From: Methanofollis ethanolicus
Lineage (GTDB): Archaea; Halobacteriota; Methanomicrobia; Methanomicrobiales; Methanofollaceae
Reading direction: 5' to 3'
Length of the DNA stretch: 64,000 bases
NCBI RefSeq assembly: GCF_001571385.1
Contig: NZ_BCNW01000001.1
Span: forward strand, 2,395,470-2,459,469
The notes below the pieces were generated by a model. The model made no database searches, had not been told where the DNA came from, and saw only the letters and a program-made list of their open reading frames with translations. Made by a program: the position numbers and the translations under genes. This document shows, one piece after another, positions 20,568-27,737 of the stretch (within the stretch, counting starts at the first letter, position 1; the number at the start of each line of letters is the position of its first letter).

Positions 20568-21288
20568 GATACCAGAAGCGGAGAAAGTCGGTGACGGCAA
20601 ACTCCGGGTTCTCTCCGGTGCAGGCACCGAGCCGCGTGATGGTCGGCACGGAGAGGTCGATACGGGCCCCCGCGACAGGCAGGCCGGAGAGGGTTTCGGG
20701 CTTCAGGGGGACGGAGACGATACGGCCGTCCTTCTTCTGGCAGCAGAGGGGGACGTGCTGGTGGCCGCAGCAGAGGTGGGAGAGGCCCCGGCGTTCCAGT
20801 TCGGCGAAGGCCATCTGCGGCGTGTAGTGGTAGCCCGCATAACTCGGGCCTGGCACGCGGGAGAGGCGCTGCCAGAAGGGCTGCTCGGTGAGGACGTCAC
20901 CGAGGCGGAGGGGGCCGCCGTGGACGAAGAGGGTGGCGTCGAGCACTGCCTCGACAGGGAGGCGGGAGAGGGCGTCGAGGTGGGGAGACCCGTTCAGGCG
21001 GCGGTGGGCCGCCTCGCTCCTCGCGTCGCTGCCGCTCACCGATATGCCGTGGATACAGGCATGGTCGTGGTTGCCGAGGAGGGAGACGAGGGTGACGTCC
21101 CCGGCGAGGCGCTCCACCAGGCGCAGGGTCTCGACCGGGGCGTAGCCGCGGCCGAGGAGGTCGCCGAGGTTCACGACGGTGTCGACCCGGCCGAAGAGCC
21201 GCGTGAATGCCGGTTCCTCCCGCAGGGCGAGGACGCGGGAGAGGGCCTCCGCGTCGGCATGGACATCGGAAAAGACAAGGACCGCCAC
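20554..21288 (-). CDS. Calcineurin-like metallophosphoesterase
   Basis: This protein of about 244 residues has the metal-ligand blocks of the calcineurin fold: VLVFSDVHAD, VVNLGDLLGRG, LLGNHDHAC, VHGGPL and CCGHQH. It is related to the small archaeal phosphodiesterases/phosphatases of the diadenosine-tetraphosphatase type. GTG 21288 is preferred because it places the first metal motif near the N-terminus, follows a ggagat sequence and lies a plausible distance from the TATA-like atttaaaag; ATG 21330 would add 14 residues. The substrate is unknown. Confidence 0.88.
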   Translation of the reverse strand: MAVLVFSDVHADAEALSRVLALREEPAFTRLFGRVDTVVNLGDLLGRGYAPVETLRLVERLAGDVTLVSLLGNHDHACIHGISVSGSDARSEAAHRRLNGSPHLDALSRLPVEAVLDATLFVHGGPLRLGDVLTEQPFWQRLSRVPGPSYAGYHYTPQMAFAELERRGLSHLCCGHQHVPLCCQKKDGRIVSVPLKPETLSGLPVAGARIDLSVPTITRLGACTGENPEFAVTDFLRFWYLRLE

Positions 21289-21307
21289 ACTATTGATCTC
21301 CGCCACC

Positions 21308-21322
21308 TCCCTTTTAAATGTG
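21308..21322. promoter_or_regulatory. Possible shared TATA element for divergent genes
   Basis: The sequence tcccttttaaatgtg lies about 22-26 bases from GTG 21288 on the minus strand and about 18-26 bases from ATG 21338 on the plus strand. The near-palindromic ttttaaa core could act as a TATA box in either direction. The spacing suggests very short or no leaders for both transcripts. Confidence 0.4.
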
Positions 21323-21337
21323 CGGCGCATAGATCAG

Positions 21338-21679
21338 ATGGGATATATGTCGTGGCATGGGTTTGACAGCAGGGCATGGCTTGCCGTGCCTCTGGTTTCG
21401 TTCGGCGGGATTCTGGTATCGACTCTCGCCATCGTCGCCGCGGGCGACCAGATGCTCGTCACCCACCCCTTCTGGACGGTCGGGCGGGTGGCGTGCATCA
21501 TCGCCGCATTCATCCTCGGGGCGATCGCCTACTCCACCGAGAAAAAAGACCTTGTATCCCTGATGGCGCCGGTTTTTGCGGTGATCATCTTTGTTATCGG
21601 CGACTTTTCCACCGGGCCGGTGATGCAGGTGCTCTTCGCCGCCACCATCACCTTCCTCGCGGTGAGGGTCAGGAAATAA
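21338..21679 (+). CDS. Small multi-spanning membrane protein, unknown
   Basis: This 113-residue protein has four hydrophobic segments: WLAVPLVSFGGILVSTLAIVA, VGRVACIIAAFILGAIAY, LMAPVFAVIIFVIGDF and VMQVLFAATITFLAV. There are few charged residues outside the ends. The start is ATG 21338 or ATG 21347; upstream reading is antisense to the phosphatase. It precedes the gene at 21708 by 28 bp and may be co-transcribed with it. No function is recognised. Confidence 0.7.
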   Translation: MGYMSWHGFDSRAWLAVPLVSFGGILVSTLAIVAAGDQMLVTHPFWTVGRVACIIAAFILGAIAYSTEKKDLVSLMAPVFAVIIFVIGDFSTGPVMQVLFAATITFLAVRVRK

Positions 21680-21707
21680 ATATCAATGCAGAAAGGAGGA
21701 GATGGAT

Positions 21708-22187
21708 ATGGGACGGGCAGAAAGGTACCTGGAGGCATATATCGAGAGAGTCGGGCCGCGGCTCGCGGGCCTGGACGGGACGACCGGACACGCCATCGCC
21801 TCGGCCCTCCTCAGTTTCAAGGTCGGGCTGTACGGGATCGCGGTGACGCGGACCGATACGGCACTGCAGAGGCTTGCGAAGAGGGAGGCCCCCGCGGCCG
21901 TCGCCACGGCGCTCGAAATCCTGAAGAAGCGTGCCTCCGACCTGCAGGCCTCGGTCGTCGTCTCGGAGGGGATGCCGGCATTCTCCGGGGACGACATGTC
22001 ACTCCTCGCGATGGACCTCCCGGCCGATCAGGTCGAGGACGCGGTATCGTACACCCTGGACAATGCCTTCCTTCTCCTCTATGCGGCCGGACTCGTCTCG
22101 TCGCCCGACGACGAGCAGGCGCTCGACGAGCACCGGGGTTTTCCCCTCCAGGTCCTCGCCTCCTATGCGAAGCAGTTGAATTTATGA
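21708..22187 (+). CDS. Conserved helical protein, function unknown
   Basis: This soluble protein of about 159 residues begins MGRAERYLEAYIERVGPRL and is predicted mostly helical (ASALLSFKVGLYGIAV, AAVATALEILKKRASDL). ATG 21708 is chosen because aggagg lies eight bases upstream; ATG 21702 would leave only two. No signal peptide, membrane helix or catalytic motif is visible. The preceding gene, a small membrane protein, is 28 bp away. I do not recognise the family. Confidence 0.72.
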   Translation: MGRAERYLEAYIERVGPRLAGLDGTTGHAIASALLSFKVGLYGIAVTRTDTALQRLAKREAPAAVATALEILKKRASDLQASVVVSEGMPAFSGDDMSLLAMDLPADQVEDAVSYTLDNAFLLLYAAGLVSSPDDEQALDEHRGFPLQVLASYAKQLNL

Positions 22188-22279
22188 GCTGCTGAAGGCG
22201 CTTCTTTTTCGTGGGGTCGCTGTGCGGTCCCGGATCGATCCTCCGGATTGTCCGGGTATTACTTAATATCACCGATTTA

Positions 22280-22570
22280 AATGGCAGGACGCGGGGATCC
22301 CCTAAATTATGATAGGGGGTAGAGGGCAGTCTCACTCGTCAGGATCTCTGCTCTGTCTTCCCAGGGCCTATCCTATTTCCGGGGGTCTGGGGGCAACGAG
22401 AAGGTCGAAGACCTTCGAGGCAGTCCCCCGGCACAGATTGAGGGGAAGGCGGTGGCTCCACACTACTCGTCATGGAATCGAGAGAGGCATCGACCCGATC
22501 ATGATATTTTCTCCAGAGTTCCACATGCGGGAGAGGAGAAGAAAAGGAGAGTTTCGGCATATGTTTCTCT
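22280..22570. repeat. Dispersed intergenic repeat, copy 2
   Basis: The stretch has the same order of blocks as the repeat at 1-450: a gatagggggtagagggcag element, cctatcctatttccgggggtctggggg, a short gaaggtcgaagaccttc palindrome, cagtcccccggcacagattgaggggaaggcggtgg, then cgacccgatcatgatattttctcc. It is shorter and more diverged, and lies directly behind the 3' end of the minus-strand gene at 22570. Confidence 0.65.
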
Positions 22571-22890
22571 CAGAACGAGTCGATGGAGACGCCGGTGAAA
22601 GACTCCGCGATCTCCCTGACCTCCTTCACGCCGAAGGCCGTCTGGACGGAGACGAGATCGATCTCGCTCGCGCACGAGCACATGTAGTCGAGGACGTCCA
22701 CCGAGAGTTCGCGGTGCTGCTGGCTCTTCTTCAACTGGTCCATGAGGCGCGCCATCGTCTCCGGCGTCTCCATCCGCAGCTTCGCCAGGGAGACGACGCA
22801 CATGAATATCCGGGAGAGGTTCCTGTCAGGTCCGGTGATGGTGTCGAAAAAGTTCCGCAACACCTGCGCCTGGTAGACCTCGCCGCCCAT
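22570..22890 (-). CDS. Small conserved protein, function unknown
   Basis: This protein of about 106 residues begins MGGEVYQAQVLRNFFDTITG, and a ggggga element lies about 12 bases before ATG 22890; an upstream ATG at 22917 lacks such a site. It contains SLAKLRMETPETMARLMDQLKKSQQHRELSVDVL split over two helices, then ASEIDLVSVQTAFGVKEVREI. The protein seems soluble and helical. It is separated by 72 bp from the YchF-type GTPase gene, which is transcribed in the same direction upstream. The family is not recognised. Confidence 0.62.
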   Translation of the reverse strand: MGGEVYQAQVLRNFFDTITGPDRNLSRIFMCVVSLAKLRMETPETMARLMDQLKKSQQHRELSVDVLDYMCSCASEIDLVSVQTAFGVKEVREIAESFTGVSIDSF

Positions 22891-22962
22891 AGGTGAAAGT
22901 TCCCCCTTGCATATCAAAAAGGTATCTGTTTTGTTCCGGGGAAGAGGGGAGGGGGAGGCCCC

Positions 22963-24135
22963 TCACTTCCTGGTGCTCACGATCTTGATGATGTCGCCGT
23001 CCTTCAGTTCGGTGCTCTCCTTGATCCGCATGCCCGTCCGTGCGTCGACGGCATACAGGAAGCCCTCGCCGATCTCGGTGTGGACGCGGAAGGCGAGGTC
23101 CTTCGGGGTCGAGCCCTTCTTCATCAGGAAGGCGTCGGGGAGGACGCGGCCCTGCTTGTCGGTGAAGCGGTGCTCGTCCTCCACCGGGTAGACGACGATC
23201 TGGTCGAGGAGGTCGAAGACCGCCCTGTTGAGTGCTTGCTGGACGCCGGTGCCTTCGTACTTCTCCACGAGTCCCTGCAGCTTTTCGAGGGCCGCCCTCT
23301 GCGGGGCGCTGAGCTTCGCGTCGGGCTTGATGGCGAAGGAGGTGTCGCCGGGCAGATAGGTGATGAAGCCGCCATCTGCCGCCATCCGCAGGGCGAGTTC
23401 GGCCGCCGCGCTCGTCGGGATGCCGCCCATCTCCTTCATCTCGTCGATGAGCGCGTCCGGGGCCATGTCCATCTTGTTCGCGACAAAGATGACAGGCTTG
23501 GTCATCTCAAGCAGGCGCTCGCAGAGAGGGACGAGGTCCTCCTCGCTCGCCCGGCGCAGGTCGAGGTCGAGTTCGGCGGCGACCTCCTTGACCTCCTCGT
23601 AGGTGATGCCGAGGCCCGCGAGCACGCCGGCGACCCCCTCGTAGGCGTCGAAGGTCTTCTGCTGCGCCTGCCTCTGGAGGCGGGCCCAGTGTTTGGCCAG
23701 GATGCCGTGGACCCACATCGTCATCTCGAACTTCAGGAAGGTGACGTCACCCCGTGGATCGTGGCTGCCGGGCTCGACAGGGTTGCCCTCGGCGTCGGTG
23801 GCGCCGCTCGCGTCCACCACATGGAGGATGGCGTCGGCCTCCCTGAGGTTGTCCAGGAACTGGTTGCCAAGGCCCCTGCCCTTGTGGGCGTCGGGGACGA
23901 GCCCGGCGACGTCGACGAAGGCGACAGGCACGAAGCGCACGCCGTCGTGGCACTGGGTGCAGCCCTCGATGCCGAGCGTCTTGCACGGGCAGGTGGTGCG
24001 CACATAGGCGACGCCGTGGTTTGCGTCGATGGTGGTGAAGGGATAGTTGGCGATCTCGACCTGCGCCATGGTTGTGGCCTTAAAAAATGTGGATTTGCCG
24101 CAGTTTGGTTTTCCGGCCAATGCTAGCGTAATCAT
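22963..24135 (-). CDS. YchF/Obg-related GTPase with TGS domain
   Basis: This 390-residue P-loop protein has G1 GKPNCGKST (8-16), the G3 region FVDVAGLVPDAHKGRGLGNQFL, and G4 FVANKMD (about 190-196). A Cys-containing insert TCPCKTLGIEGCTQC sits just before G3. The C-terminal TGS domain ends ELKDGDIIKIVS. It matches the archaeal branch of the YchF/Obg family. Unlike bacterial YchF, whose G4 is altered toward ATP, the NKMD here looks compatible with GTP. These proteins associate with ribosomes or translation. Divergent from the gene at 24178 across a 42-bp promoter spacer. Confidence 0.9.
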   Translation of the reverse strand: MITLALAGKPNCGKSTFFKATTMAQVEIANYPFTTIDANHGVAYVRTTCPCKTLGIEGCTQCHDGVRFVPVAFVDVAGLVPDAHKGRGLGNQFLDNLREADAILHVVDASGATDAEGNPVEPGSHDPRGDVTFLKFEMTMWVHGILAKHWARLQRQAQQKTFDAYEGVAGVLAGLGITYEEVKEVAAELDLDLRRASEEDLVPLCERLLEMTKPVIFVANKMDMAPDALIDEMKEMGGIPTSAAAELALRMAADGGFITYLPGDTSFAIKPDAKLSAPQRAALEKLQGLVEKYEGTGVQQALNRAVFDLLDQIVVYPVEDEHRFTDKQGRVLPDAFLMKKGSTPKDLAFRVHTEIGEGFLYAVDARTGMRIKESTELKDGDIIKIVSTRK

Positions 24136-24177
24136 AACAATTCTCTTTTACGTTTGCACTCTTATTAATCTGGTACC

Positions 24178-24768
24178 ATGGGATACAGCACGAGGAATAC
24201 CTATTATTTCGACGCACCGGGCGCGGCGAACACGGAGGACGCCGCCCGCTTCGCGGTTGAGCGCGCACGCGAGGAGGGGATCGGCACCGTCGTCGTGGCG
24301 AGTTGCACCGGAAAGACGGCCCTCGCCTTCCTCCAGGCGATGAAGGGGACCGACCTTCGCCTGGTGGTGGTGACCCACGCCGTCGGCTTCTCCGCACCGG
24401 GCGTCTGGGAGTTCGACCAGGCGGCCGCGGAGACCCTCAGGGCGGCAGGGGCCGCGATCGTCACCGGGACGCACGTCCTCTCCGGTCTTGAGCGCGCGAT
24501 CTCGCGGTCGCCGAAGCTCGGGGGCGCGTCGCGGACCGAGGCGATCGCCGAGTCCCTCCGCCGGACCGTCGCCGTCGGCCTGAAAGTGGCCGTCGAGTGC
24601 TGCCTCATCGCCGCGGACCAGGGCGCGGTCAGGGTGGACGAGGAGGTTGTGGCAGTCGGCGGGACGGCGACGGGCGCGGACACGGTCTGCGTGATCAGGC
24701 CGGCCCACACCGCGGCCTTCTTCGACCTCCAGGTGCGCGAGATCGTCGCCATGCCCAGGAACCGGTGA
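24178..24768 (+). CDS. Pyruvate kinase alpha/beta (C-terminal) domain protein
   Basis: This 196-residue stand-alone protein resembles the C-terminal allosteric domain of pyruvate kinase without the catalytic barrel. Visible parts are EDAARFAVERAREEGIGTVVVAS, TGKTALAFLQ, VVVTHAVGFSAPGVWEF and GTHVLSGLERAISR. Such stand-alone domains are common in methanogens; their role is unknown but a metabolite sensor is plausible. The gene starts close behind the divergent YchF-type promoter region and is followed after 4 bp by the membrane protein gene, suggesting an operon. Confidence 0.82.
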   Translation: MGYSTRNTYYFDAPGAANTEDAARFAVERAREEGIGTVVVASCTGKTALAFLQAMKGTDLRLVVVTHAVGFSAPGVWEFDQAAAETLRAAGAAIVTGTHVLSGLERAISRSPKLGGASRTEAIAESLRRTVAVGLKVAVECCLIAADQGAVRVDEEVVAVGGTATGADTVCVIRPAHTAAFFDLQVREIVAMPRNR

Positions 24769-24772
24769 TCGG

Positions 24773-25621
24773 GTGTTCGGGTCATTGCAGGAGGCGTTCA
24801 GCCTCCTTATCAGGGTCCCCCTGGTCTGGACGACCGGGATCATCATGGGCGCGGCCTTCGGTATCGACCTCGTGCTGGAGTTCTCGGGGGAGACGTTCTT
24901 TGCCGGGAAGGTCCTCCTCTTCGGCCTCCTCGTCCTCCCCTTCTTTGTCGCGGGGGCCCTCGGGGCGATGCACAGGAAGGACGGGAGCCTCGCCGCCTTC
25001 CTCGAGGAAGGGAAGAAGGGCTACTTCAGGGTCCTCCTCCCGGCCATCGTCCTCGCCTTTGCGGCCGCCGTGACCCTCCTCCTCCTCGCCGCTCCGGTCG
25101 CCCTCTTCACCGGCGAGAGCGCAGGCGGGGCGATCACTTCAGCGGTCATGGGAGTGGTTCTCTCCTTTGCCTTTTTCGCGTACTTCTACGACGCCGCGGC
25201 GGTGACGGAAGAACTCGGCATCTTCGCCTCCATCCAGAGGAGCGCGGCCCTGGTCTTCACCGACCTCTGGAACGTGCTCCTCTTCTATGCGGCGAACATC
25301 GCGGCATTCATCGGCATGGGCTTTGCAGCGCTCTTCCTCCTGACAGCCCTGCTCTACGATAAACTCGCCCCGATCGTCGAGAGCGGCGAGACCTTCGCCT
25401 TCGACGCCGTCAATGCCACAGCGACCCAGGCAGAGTTCGCCGCCATCCTCGGGCCCGACGGGATCTGGGCGACCGCCCTCGTCTACGCCCTCTTCATCGC
25501 CGTCTTCGTCCCCTTCGCCCTCGCCTTCAAGGCCGCCTTCTATGCCCGGCACATCAGGGAGGCCGAGGAGGAGAAGGTCGTGGGCGAGTACGACGAGAAG
25601 GGCCGATGGTACAGGTACTGA
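24773..25621 (+). CDS. Multi-spanning membrane protein, function unknown
   Basis: This 282-residue protein has about six hydrophobic segments, including VPLVWTTGIIMGAAFGIDLVL, VLLFGLLVLPFFVAGALGAM, LLPAIVLAFAAAVTLLLLAA, LFYAANIAAFIGMGFAALFLL and ALVYALFIAVFVPFALAFKA. It ends in a charged cytoplasmic-type tail EEEKVVGEYDEKGRWYRY. The start is a GTG at 24773, 4 bp after the stop of the previous gene. It resembles the many glycerophosphoryl-type or DUF-annotated archaeal membrane proteins, but I cannot name a family securely. Confidence 0.75.
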   Translation: MFGSLQEAFSLLIRVPLVWTTGIIMGAAFGIDLVLEFSGETFFAGKVLLFGLLVLPFFVAGALGAMHRKDGSLAAFLEEGKKGYFRVLLPAIVLAFAAAVTLLLLAAPVALFTGESAGGAITSAVMGVVLSFAFFAYFYDAAAVTEELGIFASIQRSAALVFTDLWNVLLFYAANIAAFIGMGFAALFLLTALLYDKLAPIVESGETFAFDAVNATATQAEFAAILGPDGIWATALVYALFIAVFVPFALAFKAAFYARHIREAEEEKVVGEYDEKGRWYRY

Positions 25622-25826
25622 ATAGAGAGTCACTCTTTTTTTCGGGGCGGGTGAGACTGCCGCTCATCTGAGAGGAGAGACGCACCTGGAGGATCACAAC
25701 TCACTTCCTACGACGGAGTACCTGAGAGGATCATATCGAGGGGTGCACGCCGGATACAGTGCCGCCCGCACCCCCGGTCATATTTATGATTGTATACATC
25801 CCATGCACTATCAGGAGGGACCGTAC

Positions 25827-26051
25827 ATGCTGGTAAAATTCGATATCTACCATGATGGTGAGTTCTGGTGTGCCCGCGGCATGGGAGTGGACATCTTCAC
25901 GCAGGGTAAAACGCTTGACGAACTCATGAATACTATCAAAGAGGCCGTCGAACTGCACTTCGAAGAGAATATCGATGCCGGAGAGCAGATCACGATAATA
26001 TCCCTGACTGAACTTCAGGTTGGTCCAATTGCCAAAATCTCCGGTTGTTAG
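25827..26051 (+). CDS. hicB: HicB-family antitoxin
   Basis: This 74-residue protein begins MLVKFDIYHDGEFWCARGMG and has the HicB partial RNase H-like fold with GKTLDELMNTIKEAVELHFEE. ATG 25827 has aggaggg seven to eight bases upstream, while the longer frame has no such site. HicB antitoxins bind HicA mRNA interferases and repress their own operon. The hicA-like frame begins inside its 3' end, with overlap of 23-32 bp. The partner toxin is frameshifted, so the antitoxin may now serve only as a regulator or be in decay. Confidence 0.82.
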   Translation: MLVKFDIYHDGEFWCARGMGVDIFTQGKTLDELMNTIKEAVELHFEENIDAGEQITIISLTELQVGPIAKISGC

Positions 26052-26276
26052 TGGCTTTCTTCTGGTGAAAGCACTCGGCTCGCTTGGTTATACCATCCTG
26101 CGACAGCGTGGCAGCCATGTTCAGTTGAGCAAGAACACACCTGCCGGAGAACACCGGATCACGATCCCCCTCCATGACGAGATCGCAAAAGGTACACTGA
26201 ACTGAACGATATCGTCACAAAGGTTTCGCAGTGGAATTGTATCACAAAAGAAGACTTTTTTGATCTGCTGCGATAA
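26029..26276 (+). pseudogene. hicA: HicA toxin gene, frameshifted by a 5-bp duplication
   Basis: The frame starts at TTG 26029 (or TTG 26020) and encodes PKSPVVSGFLLVKALGSLGY then RQRGSHVQLSKNTPAGEH and the end of the core, TIPLHDEIAKGTLN, where it stops at 26203-26205. The catalytic His of GSH is present. At 26197-26206 the pentamer ctgaa is repeated in tandem. Removing one copy restores the frame, which then continues NDIVTKVSQWNCITKEDFFD to a stop at 26274-26276, the expected HicA C-terminus. The lesion is therefore a recent small duplication. The truncated 61-residue product keeps the main dsRBD-like core, so some activity cannot be excluded. Confidence 0.82.
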
Positions 26277-26421
26277 TGCGTCTTTCCTGCAGTCCCCTGG
26301 TGAAGCAGACTCCATCAGTCCCTCCTGGGCGAGATCTCCTCCCCCTTTTCCAGGGAGAACCAGAGTGACTCCAGACCAATTGCAATTGCCTCGTCGATCG
26401 TCTGTCGTATGAGCCTTCTCC

Positions 26422-27621
26422 CTAGACCACCATCAACGCGAGCAAAAATGCCGCCACGCCGCCTGCCAGGGTGGCGGCGAGGTTCGTGCCCGCATTCCCG
26501 AAGACCCCTCTGTTCTCCAGGGTCGCCCCGACGACGCTGTCCACGTTCGTGCCGATGAAACCGGCGACGATCCCGACGGCGGCGATGGGGAGGGAGGCGA
26601 CGCCGAGGAGGAGGGCGGCGAGGGAGACGACGACAGCCGCACCGGTGGCCACGACCTCGCCGAGGACGGTCACTCCGCCGTTCGTGCCCGGCGGGACACG
26701 TTCGAGGGTGGTGATCAGGTACGGGTCGCCGCCCATCACCCCGATCTCCGAGGCGACGGTGTCAGCCGCCGCGGAGGCGACGCTCCCCAGGAAGAGGGCG
26801 ATGAAGGCCTCGTGCCCGGTGATACCGAAGAGCACCGCCCCGGCCGTGGCGACGAGACCGTTCGCAAAGACATTGAAGTAACCGCGCACCCCGCCATGGG
26901 ACTGCGCCACGCCCAGGGCGTCCTTCTCGCGGTACCTGAACTTCGTCGCCGCTGAGCCCAGGATGAAGAAGACGAGCATGATGAAGAACCAGCGGACGTC
27001 GGCAAAGACGATGAGGAGGAGGCCGATGATCGCACCTGAAAAGAGGCCGGAAAGGTCGGCGGTCTTCAGGCGGTAGGCGAAGTACCCGAAGGTCAGGCCG
27101 ATGAGCGCCGCCACCGCGAGCACCCACAGGTCCACGATATAGCCGATCTCGTAGAAGAGTTGCTGCGCCATCGCCACACCCAGGGCCTCGATCATCAGGG
27201 CGTCCTCCCTGCCGGTGAGGGCGGCGCGGAGGAGCACGGCGACAAGGACGCCGATGAGAACGGTCAGCGGGGAGAAGACCCCCACATAATACATGGCCAG
27301 GAGACCTCCCGCGCACCCGGTCAGGAAATACGGGATATAGGAGCGCGGCCCTCCCCCGGTGACCCGGAAGGCGTACTCGCCGGGGACGACGATCGCCAGC
27401 GTCGCGGCAAAGACCGCAAGGGAAAGGAGGCCGAGGCCATAGAGCACCGCGGTGACGATGATCGAGACGGCGACAAACTTCGTCCCGCGGATCAGGAGGA
27501 GCACCCCGGAAACCAGGACGACGATCAGAGAGAGGAGCCACGCGGGCTGGATATGCGGGGCTACCAGAATTCCGAGTACGGCAAGGACCGCAGCGAGAGC
27601 AGGCCCAGTCTCCTGATGCAT
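26422..27621 (-). CDS. DUF92/VTE6-type membrane protein
   Basis: This 399-residue multi-spanning protein has about 12 hydrophobic segments. The C-terminal half carries the DUF92 signature: GSAATKFRYREKDALGVAQ, GGVRGYFNVFANG, SVASAAADTVASEIG and LERVPPGTNGGVTVLGEVVATG, ending TLENRGVFGNAGTN. DUF92 includes plant VTE6, a phytyl-phosphate kinase, and the CTP-dependent polyprenol kinase relatives, so a role in isoprenoid phosphate metabolism of archaeal lipids is a reasonable inference. The gene is divergent from valS, with the promoters sharing a spacer of about 116 bp. Confidence 0.85.
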   Translation of the reverse strand: MHQETGPALAAVLAVLGILVAPHIQPAWLLSLIVVLVSGVLLLIRGTKFVAVSIIVTAVLYGLGLLSLAVFAATLAIVVPGEYAFRVTGGGPRSYIPYFLTGCAGGLLAMYYVGVFSPLTVLIGVLVAVLLRAALTGREDALMIEALGVAMAQQLFYEIGYIVDLWVLAVAALIGLTFGYFAYRLKTADLSGLFSGAIIGLLLIVFADVRWFFIMLVFFILGSAATKFRYREKDALGVAQSHGGVRGYFNVFANGLVATAGAVLFGITGHEAFIALFLGSVASAAADTVASEIGVMGGDPYLITTLERVPPGTNGGVTVLGEVVATGAAVVVSLAALLLGVASLPIAAVGIVAGFIGTNVDSVVGATLENRGVFGNAGTNLAATLAGGVAAFLLALMVV

Positions 27622-27699
27622 TCAGTTTTTTATTGGAACCGGGAAGAGATGAACTTTCCAGTCAGGGGCGGGCGTGCCGACTCTATTCGGCGACCCATA

Positions 27700-27716
27700 T
27701 ATTGATTTAAAAACTT
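27700..27716 (+). promoter_or_regulatory. Probable TATA region upstream of valS
   Basis: The spacer contains atattgatttaaaaact about 22-38 bases before ATG 27738, a good archaeal TATA candidate. A short aaggga sequence four bases before the ATG could act as ribosome-binding site, so the leader would be short. Confidence 0.4.
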
Positions 27717-27737
27717 GGAAACCAATAGTAAGGGAAG

